Part shown: positions 44,358 through 52,934 of the stretch, one piece after another
How positions within the stretch are numbered: the stretch's first letter is position 1
Layout of the letters: every line of letters begins with the position of its first letter
NCBI GenBank assembly: GCA_024707405.1
Contig: JANPZU010000001.1
Location: forward strand, 124,001-188,000
Direction: 5' to 3'
Length of the DNA: 64,000 bases
Source of the DNA: Luteimonas sp.
GTDB lineage: Bacteria; Pseudomonadota; Gammaproteobacteria; Xanthomonadales; Xanthomonadaceae
Made by a program: the position numbers and the translations under genes
The notes under the pieces: generated by a model
What the model was told of the DNA's origin: nothing
The model's input: only the letters and a program-made list of their open reading frames with translations
Databases searched by the model: none

Positions 44358-45134
44358 ATGCTGGTCGACAGCCACAGCCACTTCGACGCACCGGAGCTGG
44401 ATGCAGACCGCGACGCGGCCCTCGCCCGCGCTCGCGCCGCGGGAGTGACGCGGCAAGTGGTGCCGGCCATCGCTGCGGGCAGTTGGCCGAAGTTGCGCGA
44501 TGTCTGCGCACTCGATGCCGGGTTGTTCCCCGCCTACGGCCTGCATCCGATGTACCTCGCCGAACACGCACCTGCACACCTCGACGAGCTGCGTGCATGG
44601 ATCGAGCGCGAGCGACCGCTGGCCGTGGGCGAATGCGGGCTCGACCATTTCGTCGACGGACTCGACCCCAACGAGCAGCGCATGTATTTCGATGCGCAGT
44701 TGCGACTTGCACGCGAATTCGACCTGCCGGTCATCGTGCATGCGCGCCGCGCCGTGGACGAGGTCATCGCCGCCTTCCGCCGCATCGGCGGGTTGCGCGG
44801 CGTCGTGCACAGCTTTTCCGGCAGCCCCGACCAGGCCAGGCGCCTGTGGGACATGGGCTTCCTGATCGGACTCGGTGGCCCGGTGACCTACGAACGCGCC
44901 AACCGCCTGCGCTCACTGGTCGCAACGATGCCACTTGAGTTCCTGCTGCTGGAAACCGACTCGCCCGACCAGCCCGATGCCGGCATCCGCGGCCAGCGCA
45001 ACGAGCCGGCACGCCTGGCCTACATCTGCGAAGTGGTCGCCGACTTGCGCGGGCAATCGCCTGCCGAAGTCGCCGCCACGACCACGCGCAACGCAGAACG
45101 ACTATTCGGACTGCCGCCTGTGCGGGCCGGCTAG
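44358..45134 (+). CDS. TatD-family metal-dependent hydrolase
   Basis: 258 aa from ATG 44358 (MLVDSHSHFDAPELDADR). The metal ligands are visible in DSHSHFD, Glu in AVGECGLDHF, HAR in VIVHARRA, HSFSG and LLLETDSPDQPD. TatD enzymes are 3'-5' DNases or phosphoesterases. The stop overlaps the convergent tcdA stop. The exact subfamily (TatD, YcfH, YjjV) is unclear; YjjV-like spacing is plausible. Confidence 0.92.
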   Translation: MLVDSHSHFDAPELDADRDAALARARAAGVTRQVVPAIAAGSWPKLRDVCALDAGLFPAYGLHPMYLAEHAPAHLDELRAWIERERPLAVGECGLDHFVDGLDPNEQRMYFDAQLRLAREFDLPVIVHARRAVDEVIAAFRRIGGLRGVVHSFSGSPDQARRLWDMGFLIGLGGPVTYERANRLRSLVATMPLEFLLLETDSPDQPDAGIRGQRNEPARLAYICEVVADLRGQSPAEVAATTTRNAERLFGLPPVRAG

Positions 45135-45925
45135 GCCTTCTTCGCTTTCAACAACAGCTCGATCGCCTTGCCCGCCATCGCGAACGCGAATGCGCCGGTG
45201 ATGTGGGTCGCGGCACCGAGGCCCGCACCGCAGTCGAGCTTCAAGGCCGCATCCGGGCCCAGTTGCGGGCGCACGCCGCAGACCGTGCCGTCGGCCTGTG
45301 GGTACTGCACGTTTTCGAGCGAATAGACCGCCGGCACCCCGAAGTAACGATCCTTGTTTTTCGGGAAATTGAACTCGGCACGCAGCTTCTTGCGGATCAG
45401 GGCAAGCAGGGCGTCGTGCTCGGTACGCGAGATGTCGCGGATGCGTATCTGGGTCGGATCGATGCGTCCGCCCGCCGATCCGCACACGACGAGGGGCAGT
45501 TTGCGACGACGGCACCAGGCCACCATCTCCACCTTCGTGCGGAAGCTGTCGCATGCATCGAGCACCAGGTCGAAACCGTGGTCGAGCAGCGCCTCCATGT
45601 TGCCTGCGGTGAGGAACTGCGGGACGACCTCGACCTCGATCGCCGGATTGATCGCACGACAACGCTCGGCCATGGCCTCGCCCTTGTTGCGGCCATACAT
45701 GCCCTGCAACGCCGGCAACTGGCGGTTGGTGTTGGACACGCAGATGTCATCGGCATCGATCAGGGTGAGGTGCCCAACACCGGAACGCGCCAGCGACTCC
45801 ACCAGCCACGAACCCACGCCGCCCAAACCGATTACGGCGACGCGCGAACGCGACAACGCATCGACCGCGCCACGGCCGTACAACCTCTCGATACCGGCGA
45901 ATCGTTCCCGCGATGCCTCTTCCAT
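45131..45925 (-). CDS. tcdA: tRNA threonylcarbamoyladenosine dehydratase
   Basis: 264 aa. TcdA (CsdL) cyclises t6A at position 37 of tRNAs in an ATP-dependent way. The E1-like adenylation domain has VAVIGLGGVGSWLVESLARS (about 29-48), the LIDADDICVSNTNRQ ATP-binding segment and DACDSFRTK. The C-terminal GAFAFAMAGKAIELLLK is characteristic. No csdAE neighbours. It converges on tatD. Confidence 0.95.
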   Translation of the reverse strand: MEEASRERFAGIERLYGRGAVDALSRSRVAVIGLGGVGSWLVESLARSGVGHLTLIDADDICVSNTNRQLPALQGMYGRNKGEAMAERCRAINPAIEVEVVPQFLTAGNMEALLDHGFDLVLDACDSFRTKVEMVAWCRRRKLPLVVCGSAGGRIDPTQIRIRDISRTEHDALLALIRKKLRAEFNFPKNKDRYFGVPAVYSLENVQYPQADGTVCGVRPQLGPDAALKLDCGAGLGAATHITGAFAFAMAGKAIELLLKAKKA

Positions 45926-45989
45926 GCGCGCAGTTTAGCGTCCGCCGGGGCGTGCTATCGTCGCCGCACGCCAGCCAGGAGAGCCAGCC

Positions 45990-46469
45990 ATGTCGTCGAC
46001 GCCGGAACCCGACACCACCCTGCCCGTGCCGCAACCCAAGCCGCAACCTTCGGCCGCGGGACGCTACCTGTTCCTGTTCCTGCTGGGACTGGTGCTTGGC
46101 ATCGTGGCGGTGGTGATGCTGTTGCGCGCGCTCGAGAACCGCAAGACATGGCGGGATCACTATCCACACGCTTCGATGCAGTTGCTGTCCGCGCATGTCG
46201 CCCAGGCACGCGAGAAACAGGACGCCAATCGCTGCAATCCCACCGACATCCTGCCGCACCTGCAATCGCTGCGCAGCCTTGGCAATGATTTCGAAGCGGC
46301 ATTCCTCGACCTGGCCCAGGACAGGCGGTTCGTCGAGCATGCCGGCAACTTCCGCGCCACGCTCGACTCGGCCCTCTCCTCGCCGCCACTCAACTGCACC
46401 GGCGTGGGCGAGGCCTTGTCCAGCATCGGGGCAGCGTGCAAGGCCTGCCACCAGGATTTCCGCAACTGA
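45990..46469 (+). CDS. Membrane-anchored cytochrome c'-like protein
   Basis: 159 aa. A Pro-rich cytoplasmic N-terminus (1-23) is followed by one transmembrane helix (about 25-46, YLFLFLLGLVLGIVAVVML) and a helical periplasmic domain with C150-KA-C153-H154 five residues from the end. A single CxxCH at the extreme C-terminus of a four-helix domain is the layout of class II cytochromes c (c'), which bind gas ligands or transfer electrons; a second Cys pair in the middle (NRCNPTDIL, LNCTG) may form a disulfide. Function unknown. Confidence 0.75.
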   Translation: MSSTPEPDTTLPVPQPKPQPSAAGRYLFLFLLGLVLGIVAVVMLLRALENRKTWRDHYPHASMQLLSAHVAQAREKQDANRCNPTDILPHLQSLRSLGNDFEAAFLDLAQDRRFVEHAGNFRATLDSALSSPPLNCTGVGEALSSIGAACKACHQDFRN

Positions 46470-46627
46470 GGCAGGCGTGCGCGTTCGCCTGAATCCCTGC
46501 TGCACGACAATTCGATCCAAGACGCAAAACCAGGTTCGATTGCCGCTGCATTCACGCCCGCCCGCCTAGTGTCCAGCCAACGGAAGCATGCCGCTTCCGC
46601 AAAACTCAGGACACTTAGGAGGACGCC

Positions 46628-47098
46628 ATGAACACCCGCATGCTCGCCGCGTCGGCCATCGTCGCCACTACTTTGCTGGCTGGCTGCGCCAGTACTTCGC
46701 CCGGTTACTCGAGCGGTTACGGCTCGAGCGGCTACGGCGCGCCGCAAGGCCAGCGCTGCTACGACTGCGGCACGGTCGTCGGAATCGAGCAGACCGGCGA
46801 TCAAGGCACCAACGTCATCGGGCCCGTACTTGGCGGCATCGTCGGCGCCGTGGCCGGCAAGGAAATCGCACGCCGCAACACCGACAGCGATGGCCGCCGC
46901 AACGTCGCCATCGCCGCAGGTGCAGCGGGTGGCGCGGTCGCCGGCAATGCTATCCAGAACCGAAGCCAGGGCGATGGTTACAACGTCCATGTGCGCATGG
47001 ACGATGGCCGCACCACCGTCGTCCACCAATCCAACCTGCACGGCATCCGCCAGGGCTCGTACGTGCGTATCCAGAATGGCGTGGCACGTCCGATCTGA
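46628..47098 (+). CDS. Glycine-zipper outer-membrane lipoprotein
   Basis: 156 aa. The lipobox LLAGC places the lipidated Cys at 20. A Ser/Gly/Tyr-rich linker (SSGYGSSGYGAPQG) precedes CYDCG and a glycine zipper (GPVLGGIVGAVAGKEIA and AAGAAGGAVAGNAI). The C-terminal GDGYNVHVRMDDGRTTVVHQ is the usual SlyB/17-kDa-antigen ending. AGGAGG lies before the ATG, one of the strongest ribosome sites in the window, fitting an abundant envelope protein. Confidence 0.9.
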   Translation: MNTRMLAASAIVATTLLAGCASTSPGYSSGYGSSGYGAPQGQRCYDCGTVVGIEQTGDQGTNVIGPVLGGIVGAVAGKEIARRNTDSDGRRNVAIAAGAAGGAVAGNAIQNRSQGDGYNVHVRMDDGRTTVVHQSNLHGIRQGSYVRIQNGVARPI

Positions 47099-47138
47099 TC
47101 ACAGCGCGCGCGGCAATCCAAACAAGCAGGCCAAACGA

Positions 47139-47166
47139 AAAAGGCCCGGCATCTGCCGGGCCTTTT
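47139..47166. terminator. Bidirectional intrinsic terminator
   Basis: AAAAGGCCCGGCA and TGCCGGGCCTTTT form a 13-bp stem with a 2-base loop. It separates the convergent lipoprotein and cold-shock genes and should end both transcripts. Confidence 0.92.
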
Positions 47167-47191
47167 CCTTCGATTCGATTGCAACGATGCG

Positions 47192-47404
47192 TCAGGACTC
47201 CGACTTCACCTCATCGGCCTGCAGTCCCTTCTGGCCCTGCACCACGGTGAACGAAACCTTCTGGCCTTCCTTCAGCGTCTTGAAGCCCGGGCTCTGGATG
47301 GCGCGGAAATGGACGAACACGTCCTCGCCTGTTTCCCGGCTGATGAAACCGAACCCCTTCGCATCGTTGAACCACTTCACGGTACCTTCTTCACGGTCTG
47401 GCAT
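47192..47404 (-). CDS. Cold-shock domain protein
   Basis: 70 aa from ATG 47404. RNP1 (KGFGFI) and RNP2 (DVFVHF) single-strand nucleic-acid motifs are intact, in [17 protein letters not shown] and [11 protein letters not shown]. An RNA chaperone of the CspA family. The region upstream to 47600 (about 200 bases) has no gene on this strand and probably holds the long 5' leader usual for csp mRNAs. Confidence 0.95.
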   Translation of the reverse strand: MPDREEGTVKWFNDAKGFGFISRETGEDVFVHFRAIQSPGFKTLKEGQKVSFTVVQGQKGLQADEVKSES

Positions 47405-47637
47405 CTGTCTCGACTCCCCGAACGAACACTGCACTGGATTGGACGGTACGCCCTTGGTTGTGGCGGCTGGTTGCAAGGAGCAAGCGAGACGATGGAACGG
47501 TTCCCCCGCGGATAGACCGCATCGTGGCCACGATTCACAGTGACCTTGACAAACGCAGCGACTGCAAATTAGCGCGGCATCTGGGAAAATGCAATTCAAG
47601 CGGCATGCCCTTGCGGCAGCTATTCCCCGGACTCTTC

Positions 47638-48138
47638 ATGGACGCGCAAGCGATCTACTACGCCCTCGCCGTGCTGCTGGTCGTGATCGGCCTGCTCGGC
47701 ATCGTCCTGCCTGCGCTGCCGGGGGTGCCGTTGATGTTCGCCGGCATGTTGCTGGCGGCATGGGCCGGCGACTTCCAGCGCATCGGCACCACCACGCTGG
47801 CGATCCTGGGCGTGCTCACAGCGCTGTCGCTGGTGGCCGATTTCTGGGCCACCGCGGTCGGCGCGAAACGCGTCGGCGCCAGCCGGATGGCGATCGTCGG
47901 CGCGGTGGCCGGCACCTTCGTCGGCATGTTCTTCGGATTGCCCGGCATCCTGGCCGGTCCGTTCGCGGGCGCACTGGTCGGCGAACTCGCATCCCGGCGC
48001 AGGATGGGACGCGAAGACATCGGGCAGGCGACGAAGATCGGTTTCGGCACGTGGCTGGGCATTGCGTTCGGCATCGCACTGAAACTGATGCTGGCGTTCG
48101 CGATGATCGCGACCTTTGCATGGGCCTGGTTCACGTGA
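47638..48138 (+). CDS. DUF456-family membrane protein
   Basis: 166 aa from ATG 47638 (MDAQAIYYALAVLLVV). It has about four to five transmembrane helices and glycine-rich segments (FVGMFFGLPGILAGPFAGALVGEL) typical of DUF456. Function unknown. The plus strand upstream (47405-47637) has no convincing gene. Its stop overlaps a GTG of the mechanosensitive channel frame. Confidence 0.85.
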   Translation: MDAQAIYYALAVLLVVIGLLGIVLPALPGVPLMFAGMLLAAWAGDFQRIGTTTLAILGVLTALSLVADFWATAVGAKRVGASRMAIVGAVAGTFVGMFFGLPGILAGPFAGALVGELASRRRMGREDIGQATKIGFGTWLGIAFGIALKLMLAFAMIATFAWAWFT

Positions 48139-48164
48139 TCGCGTCGCGTTTCGCGGCAAGCTGC

Positions 48165-49355
48165 ATGCCGATGCCCACCCCACCCGTTTCCCGGACGATG
48201 CCGATGCCCATGCCATTCCGACGCTTCCGTTGCCCGGCCATCGTGCTGGCATTCCTGCTGGCCATCGGATCGGCCTCCGCGATGCAGCCGGCCGACACCA
48301 TGCCTGCTGAAAACGCGACTGTCGTGGATGCCGCCGTGCCAACCGAAGCGGAGCCGGCGCAGGTCATCGATGTCGGACAGCAGTTCGACTCCACCTTCGA
48401 CAAGGTGCGCAACAAACTGGCGGAACTCGTCGCCTGGTCGCCGCTGCTGCTGGTGGCAATCCTGATCGTCCTCATCGCATCATGGATCAGCGGCTTCGTG
48501 GCACGTCGATTGCACTGGCTGCGCCTGCGCACCGACAACCCGTACATGGACGGGCTGATCCGCATGATCGTGCGCGCGATCATCATCATCCTGGGCGTGG
48601 TGGTCGCACTCGACCTGCTCGGCGCCACCGCTGCCGTCGGCGCGGTGCTGGGCTCGGCCGGCGTCATCGGCCTGGTCATCGGCTTCGCCTTCAAGGACAT
48701 TGCCGAGAACTACATCGCCAGCGTGCTGCTCAGCCTGCGCAAGCCGTTCAACCCTGGTGACCACGTTCGCATCGATTCGCACGAGGGCCGCGTCGTCGCG
48801 CTGACCTCGCGCGCGACGATGCTGATGACCATGGAAGGCAACGAGCTGCGGCTGCCCAATGCGCTGGTGTTCAAGGCGGTGATCCTGAATTTCAGCACCA
48901 ACCCGCGGCGTCGCTTCGACTTCCGCATCACCATCGACAGCCAGCAATCCATCCGCGTCTCGCACGCCCTGGCCCTCGCCCAGGTCGCCAGCGTGGAAGG
49001 CGTGCTGCAGGATCCGGGGCCGTCGTGGACGGTCGTGGAGTTCGGGCCGGGCGGGATCGTGCTGCAGTTCTTCGGCTGGGTCGACCAGCGCAACAGCGAC
49101 CTGGGCAAGGTGCGCACCGAGGCCCTGCGCCGGGTCAAGGCCGAGTTCACCCGCGCAGGGATCGAGCAACCCCGCACCGTGCAGCATGTGGTGATGTCGC
49201 GCGATCCCGAAACCAGCCAGCCCGCGCACGAGCCGATCCACGTCGCGGATGCGGACACCTCGGTCAATCGCGACATCGACGAACAGCTTGCCGAGGCACA
49301 GCAACAAATGGACGATGGCAAGAACCTGCTGAAGGCCGAAGACAAGCCATCGTGA
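48165..49355 (+). CDS. Small-conductance mechanosensitive channel (MscS family)
   Basis: 396 aa from ATG 48165; GTG 48135 (GTGA overlap) or ATG 48198 are possible. A signal-like N-terminus (IVLAFLLAIGSASA) precedes three membrane helices; the pore helix is GAVLGSAGVIGLVIGFAFKD (about 160-180). The beta-domain has PFNPGDHVRIDSHEG. The C-terminal part ends in a helical, acidic tail (DEQLAEAQQQMDDGKNLL). Releases osmolytes under membrane tension. Overlaps pldA. Confidence 0.9.
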   Translation: MPMPTPPVSRTMPMPMPFRRFRCPAIVLAFLLAIGSASAMQPADTMPAENATVVDAAVPTEAEPAQVIDVGQQFDSTFDKVRNKLAELVAWSPLLLVAILIVLIASWISGFVARRLHWLRLRTDNPYMDGLIRMIVRAIIIILGVVVALDLLGATAAVGAVLGSAGVIGLVIGFAFKDIAENYIASVLLSLRKPFNPGDHVRIDSHEGRVVALTSRATMLMTMEGNELRLPNALVFKAVILNFSTNPRRRFDFRITIDSQQSIRVSHALALAQVASVEGVLQDPGPSWTVVEFGPGGIVLQFFGWVDQRNSDLGKVRTEALRRVKAEFTRAGIEQPRTVQHVVMSRDPETSQPAHEPIHVADADTSVNRDIDEQLAEAQQQMDDGKNLLKAEDKPS

Positions 49356-50533
49356 CCCTCGCCATGCCCAGACTCTCCCCGCTGTTCCTGGCCTTGGGCC
49401 TGGCACCCGCCGCCACGATGGCGCAGGACGCCGATCCCGCGTCCTGCGTGTTGATCCAGAACGACCTCGAACGCCTGGCCTGCTACGACAAGGCCGCGGG
49501 CCGCGCCTCGATCAGCCCGCAGGACGCCGACCAGGCCGCCGACCAGGCGCGCGAGGCCGCCCGCGAGGCGATGGATGCCGCCCGCGACGCAGAAGCCACC
49601 GCGCCCTCGCTCCGCGAGCGCCTGCACATCGGTCGATCCCATGGCCTGTTCGCGGAAGAGGAGGATGCCTACCGCGACTCGATCGCCAACGCCGGTCGCG
49701 GTTCGCTGCTCGACAGCCGCTGGGAACTGGCGAAAGACTCCAAGCGCGGCATCTTCAATTTCCGGGCGTACAAGCCGGTCTACCTGCTGCCTGCGTTCTG
49801 GACGTCCGACGTCAACGAGACGCCGAGTTCGGAAAACCCGCGCAACACCGTGACCACGCCGATGGATCTCGAAGCGCTGGAGACCAAGTTCCAGCTAAGT
49901 TTCAAGACCAAGTTCGCCGAGAACCTGTTCGGCGACAATGGCGACCTTTGGGGCGCCTATACCCAGAGCTCGCGCTGGCAGGTCTACAGCAGCGAGACTT
50001 CGAGGCCGTTCCGGGAGACCAACTACGAACCGGAAGTGCTGTTGGTGTTCCGCAATGGCTACAGCCTGCTCGGATGGCGCGGCCGCATGGCGGCGGTCGG
50101 CATCAACCACCAGTCCAACGGACGCAGCGATCCCCTCTCGCGCAGTTGGAACCGGTTGATGTTCAACGTCGGCCTAGATCGCGAGGACTGGGCACTGACG
50201 ATCCGTCCGTGGATCCGGATCTCCGACGGCAACGACGACGACAACCCGGACATCGAGGATTACATCGGCCGCGGCGATGCCACGCTCACCCATATCCGCG
50301 GCCGCAACGAATTCTCGCTGATGGCACGGCATACCCTGCGTGGCGGAGAGCAATCCCGCGGCGCACTGCAGTTCGACTGGGGCTTTCCGCTCACGCGCAG
50401 CGCCAGGATGCCGATGCGCGGCCACCTGCAGGTGTTCCATGGTTACGGTGAAAGCCTGATCGACTACAACCACAAGGCGACCTACATCGGCCTGGGCATT
50501 TCGCTGGAAGAATGGTTCAGCCAGCCGCATTGA
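49352..50533 (+). CDS. pldA: Outer-membrane phospholipase A
   Basis: 393 aa from GTG 49352 (overlapping the previous stop, GTGA), or from ATG 49364. After the signal peptide (LSPLFLALGLAPAATMAQ) comes an extension with CVLIQNDLERLACYDKAAG and an Ala-rich helix (ADQAADQAREAAREAMDAAR, about 60-82) that typical PldA lacks. The 12-stranded barrel follows, with catalytic His253 and Ser255 in INHQSNGRSD, the exact PldA signature, and strand-end aromatics. Calcium-dependent dimer; degrades phospholipids misplaced in the outer leaflet. Confidence 0.95.
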   Translation: MTLAMPRLSPLFLALGLAPAATMAQDADPASCVLIQNDLERLACYDKAAGRASISPQDADQAADQAREAAREAMDAARDAEATAPSLRERLHIGRSHGLFAEEEDAYRDSIANAGRGSLLDSRWELAKDSKRGIFNFRAYKPVYLLPAFWTSDVNETPSSENPRNTVTTPMDLEALETKFQLSFKTKFAENLFGDNGDLWGAYTQSSRWQVYSSETSRPFRETNYEPEVLLVFRNGYSLLGWRGRMAAVGINHQSNGRSDPLSRSWNRLMFNVGLDREDWALTIRPWIRISDGNDDDNPDIEDYIGRGDATLTHIRGRNEFSLMARHTLRGGEQSRGALQFDWGFPLTRSARMPMRGHLQVFHGYGESLIDYNHKATYIGLGISLEEWFSQPH

Positions 50534-50600
50534 CGGCAACGAAGCACGGGCGCCGGGCGATCGGCTAATCTGGCGCCCGAATCCACCCCGCCCCGACGCC

Positions 50601-51725
50601 ATGGACAGTCCCGCACCGCCCCGAGCCCGCCGTTCGTTCATGGCCCATGGCTCCGCACTGCTGGGCTTGCTGAGCGTGTTCGCGGTGCTGTGCTTCCATT
50701 TCCCCGAACTGCTGACCAGTCGCGAATTCCGCGCGGCATACAGCGAGCAATTCGCGCGCCACCTGTTGCTGGTCGGACTGGTCGCTGCCTTCCTGATGGG
50801 CACGCTGGCGATCCTGCGCGACCGCAACAAGCGCATTGCGCTGGTGGGCGTGGGCAGTGCCACACTGGCCGTGCTGATCGGCGGCACCAACGTCCAGTTC
50901 GATGCCATCGGCCAGACGCCTTATTCGCTAGGACTGGACTGGTTCGTCATCTCGCTGTTCTTCTCGGCGCTGGTGTTCGTGCCGCTGGAGCACTACCTCG
51001 GCAAGCGCAGGGTCTCGCCGTTGCGCAAGGGTTGGCGCACAGACGTGGCCTATTTCTTCATGAGCCACGTGCTGGTGCAGTTCATCCTGATCCTGGTCAC
51101 CGCGTCCACGTCCACCATCGCCGGCCTGGCGGCGTTCCCGTTGCTGAAGGCTGCGATCCAGTCGCTGCCGGTCTGGGGGCAATTCCTGATCGCGGTGTTC
51201 GTGGCCGACATGGCACAGGCCCTGCTCCACCGCGCCTACCACAACATCCCGTGGCTCTGGCGCTTCCACGCCGTGCACCATTCCAGTCGCGAGATGGACT
51301 GGCTGGCCGGCTCGCGCATCCATTTCGTCGAAATCGTCCTCACGCGCAGCGCTGTGTTGCTGCCCCTGCTGGTGCTCGGGTTCTCCGCACCGGCGATCAA
51401 CGCCTACGTCATCCTGGTCGGGCTGCAGGCAGTCGTCGCACACGCCAACCTCGGGATCCGTTTCGGCTGGCTGGAATACCTGCTGGTGCTGCCGCGCTAC
51501 CACCACTGGCACCATGCACGCGAGCAGGACTACATCGACGTCAACTACGCCATCCACCTGCCGCTGGTGGACATGCTGATGGGGACATTCAAGCTGCCGC
51601 GCGACCAGGATCAGTGGCCCGCGGAGTACGGCGTGATGAAGCTGGAAACCGTGCCCAAGGGCATCGTGGCCCAGCACCTGATGCCGTTCCAGGGCGGACG
51701 CAAGTACGACGACCACGTCGATTGA
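50601..51725 (+). CDS. Fatty acid hydroxylase/sterol desaturase family membrane protein
   Basis: 374 aa with about seven hydrophobic segments. The di-iron histidine motifs are LLHRAYH (HX3H), FHAVHHS (HX2HH) and YHHWHHAR (HX2HH), in the usual order (about 212-310). The C-terminal region has HLPLVDMLMGTFKLP. Substrate unknown: hopanoid, fatty acid or carotenoid are possible. Downstream Nudix hydrolase overlaps its stop. Confidence 0.9.
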   Translation: MDSPAPPRARRSFMAHGSALLGLLSVFAVLCFHFPELLTSREFRAAYSEQFARHLLLVGLVAAFLMGTLAILRDRNKRIALVGVGSATLAVLIGGTNVQFDAIGQTPYSLGLDWFVISLFFSALVFVPLEHYLGKRRVSPLRKGWRTDVAYFFMSHVLVQFILILVTASTSTIAGLAAFPLLKAAIQSLPVWGQFLIAVFVADMAQALLHRAYHNIPWLWRFHAVHHSSREMDWLAGSRIHFVEIVLTRSAVLLPLLVLGFSAPAINAYVILVGLQAVVAHANLGIRFGWLEYLLVLPRYHHWHHAREQDYIDVNYAIHLPLVDMLMGTFKLPRDQDQWPAEYGVMKLETVPKGIVAQHLMPFQGGRKYDDHVD

Positions 51726-52204
51726 GCGCATTGCACGTTCCCGTCGTCAATGAACGTGGCGAAAGGCTCGTCCGCATCGAGGTAGTCGACCGCTCGGCCG
51801 ACGCGACAGCCCGCGCCGATATCGACTTCTCCCTCGTCATCGCGACACGCGATGCTTGCGTCCTGCTGGTACGCAATCGCCGCCGATCCGTGTGGGAGCT
51901 TCCGGGCGGTTTTGTCGATGCCGGGGAGTCCGCCATGCAATCTGCCGCACGCGAGCTCAAGGAAGAAACCGGGCAAGCCAGCACGCACCTGCGCCTGCTG
52001 GCCCTGCTCGAACTGGACGTCACTGGTCGCGACGACGAAAACAACGCTGCGCTCAAGCGCGGGGCGTTGTACCACGCCGAGCTCGTGGAGCACGCCCCAT
52101 TCGAACCCACGCCCGAGATCGAAGCCATCGGCTTCTGGCCGACTGCCAACCTGCCCGCCGGGACATCGGCGATCGATGCCGCTCTACTCGCCCGCTTCGC
52201 CTGA
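51722..52204 (+). CDS. Nudix hydrolase
   Basis: 160 aa with a TTG start at 51722, since no ATG or GTG occurs before the Nudix box; TTG 51731 is the alternative. The Nudix motif GX5EX7REUXEEXGU is complete in GGFVDAGESAMQSAARELKE followed by ETGQA (about 63-87). It hydrolyses a nucleoside diphosphate derivative, ADP-ribose or similar. The start shares TTGA with the membrane hydroxylase stop. Confidence 0.85.
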   Translation: MSALHVPVVNERGERLVRIEVVDRSADATARADIDFSLVIATRDACVLLVRNRRRSVWELPGGFVDAGESAMQSAARELKEETGQASTHLRLLALLELDVTGRDDENNAALKRGALYHAELVEHAPFEPTPEIEAIGFWPTANLPAGTSAIDAALLARFA

Positions 52205-52228
52205 GCGCCGTGCCACTCGGCACGGGAA

Positions 52229-52864
52229 TCACGTCCAGTCGGTCAAGCCTTCTCGCGCGTAGGTCTCGCGGAAACTCGGCAACGCCTTCATCCGCGCAGC
52301 ATGCGCCTGGAGTACCGGCCAACTGTCGGCCGGTCGCGGCATGTTGCGCGACCAACGCATCAGCATGGTCAACATGAAATCGGCTGCCGAGCGCTGTTCA
52401 CCCAGCAGATAAGGCCCGTTGGCATCGAGATGATCGGCGACCTGTTGCCAGGCGGCTTCCAGTTCGGCGCGTGCCTGCGCCTTCGCCGCTTCGATGTTGC
52501 CCTCGCCCGCCGGTTCGGCCGGGTAGAACCAGTCGCGGTACGCAGGCTGCAGCGTGTTCGCACAGAAGAACATCCAGCGGTAGTACTGAGCACGAAGCGG
52601 ACTACCGACCGCAGGCGCCAGCCCGGCTGCAGGATGCAGGTCGGCCAAGTGCATGGTGATGGCCGCGGCTTCGGTGAGCGGCAGGCCGTCGATCACCAGT
52701 GTCGGCACCCGGCCCTGCGGGTTGATCGCAAGGTAATTCGGCGACTTCTGTTCGCGCTTGTCGAAATCGAGCAGGCGCAGTTCGTGCTCGATGCCAAGCT
52801 CGATCAGCAGCCAGTGCACGACGAGGGACGCGGTGCTTTTAGAGCCGTAGAGGACAACTGACAT
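52229..52864 (-). CDS. Glutathione S-transferase family protein
   Basis: 211 aa from ATG 52864 (MSVVLYGSKSTASLVVHWLL). The N-terminal domain has GRVPTLVIDGLPLTEAAAIT, the cis-Pro and Glu-Ala glutathione-binding loop; the C-terminal domain has WMFFCANTLQPAYRDWFYP and GPYLLGEQRSAADFMLTMLM. Not closely similar to the other GST at 40455-41096. Lies 70 bases upstream of, and opposite in transcription order to, the end of fumarase on the same strand. Confidence 0.92.
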   Translation of the reverse strand: MSVVLYGSKSTASLVVHWLLIELGIEHELRLLDFDKREQKSPNYLAINPQGRVPTLVIDGLPLTEAAAITMHLADLHPAAGLAPAVGSPLRAQYYRWMFFCANTLQPAYRDWFYPAEPAGEGNIEAAKAQARAELEAAWQQVADHLDANGPYLLGEQRSAADFMLTMLMRWSRNMPRPADSWPVLQAHAARMKALPSFRETYAREGLTDWT

Positions 52865-52897
52865 CACATGTCTCCGTTTTCTTTTGCCGCAGATCAT

Positions 52898-52920
52898 GAA
52901 GCCGGCAAGCAGCCGGCTTC
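52898..52920. terminator. Hairpin between fumarase gene end and GST gene
   Basis: GAAGCCGGC and GCCGGCTTC form a 9-bp stem around AAGCA. No U-tract follows on the minus strand, so it may end transcription weakly or protect the fum mRNA. Confidence 0.45.
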
Positions 52921-52934
52921 GCGCGTCGCCAGGA

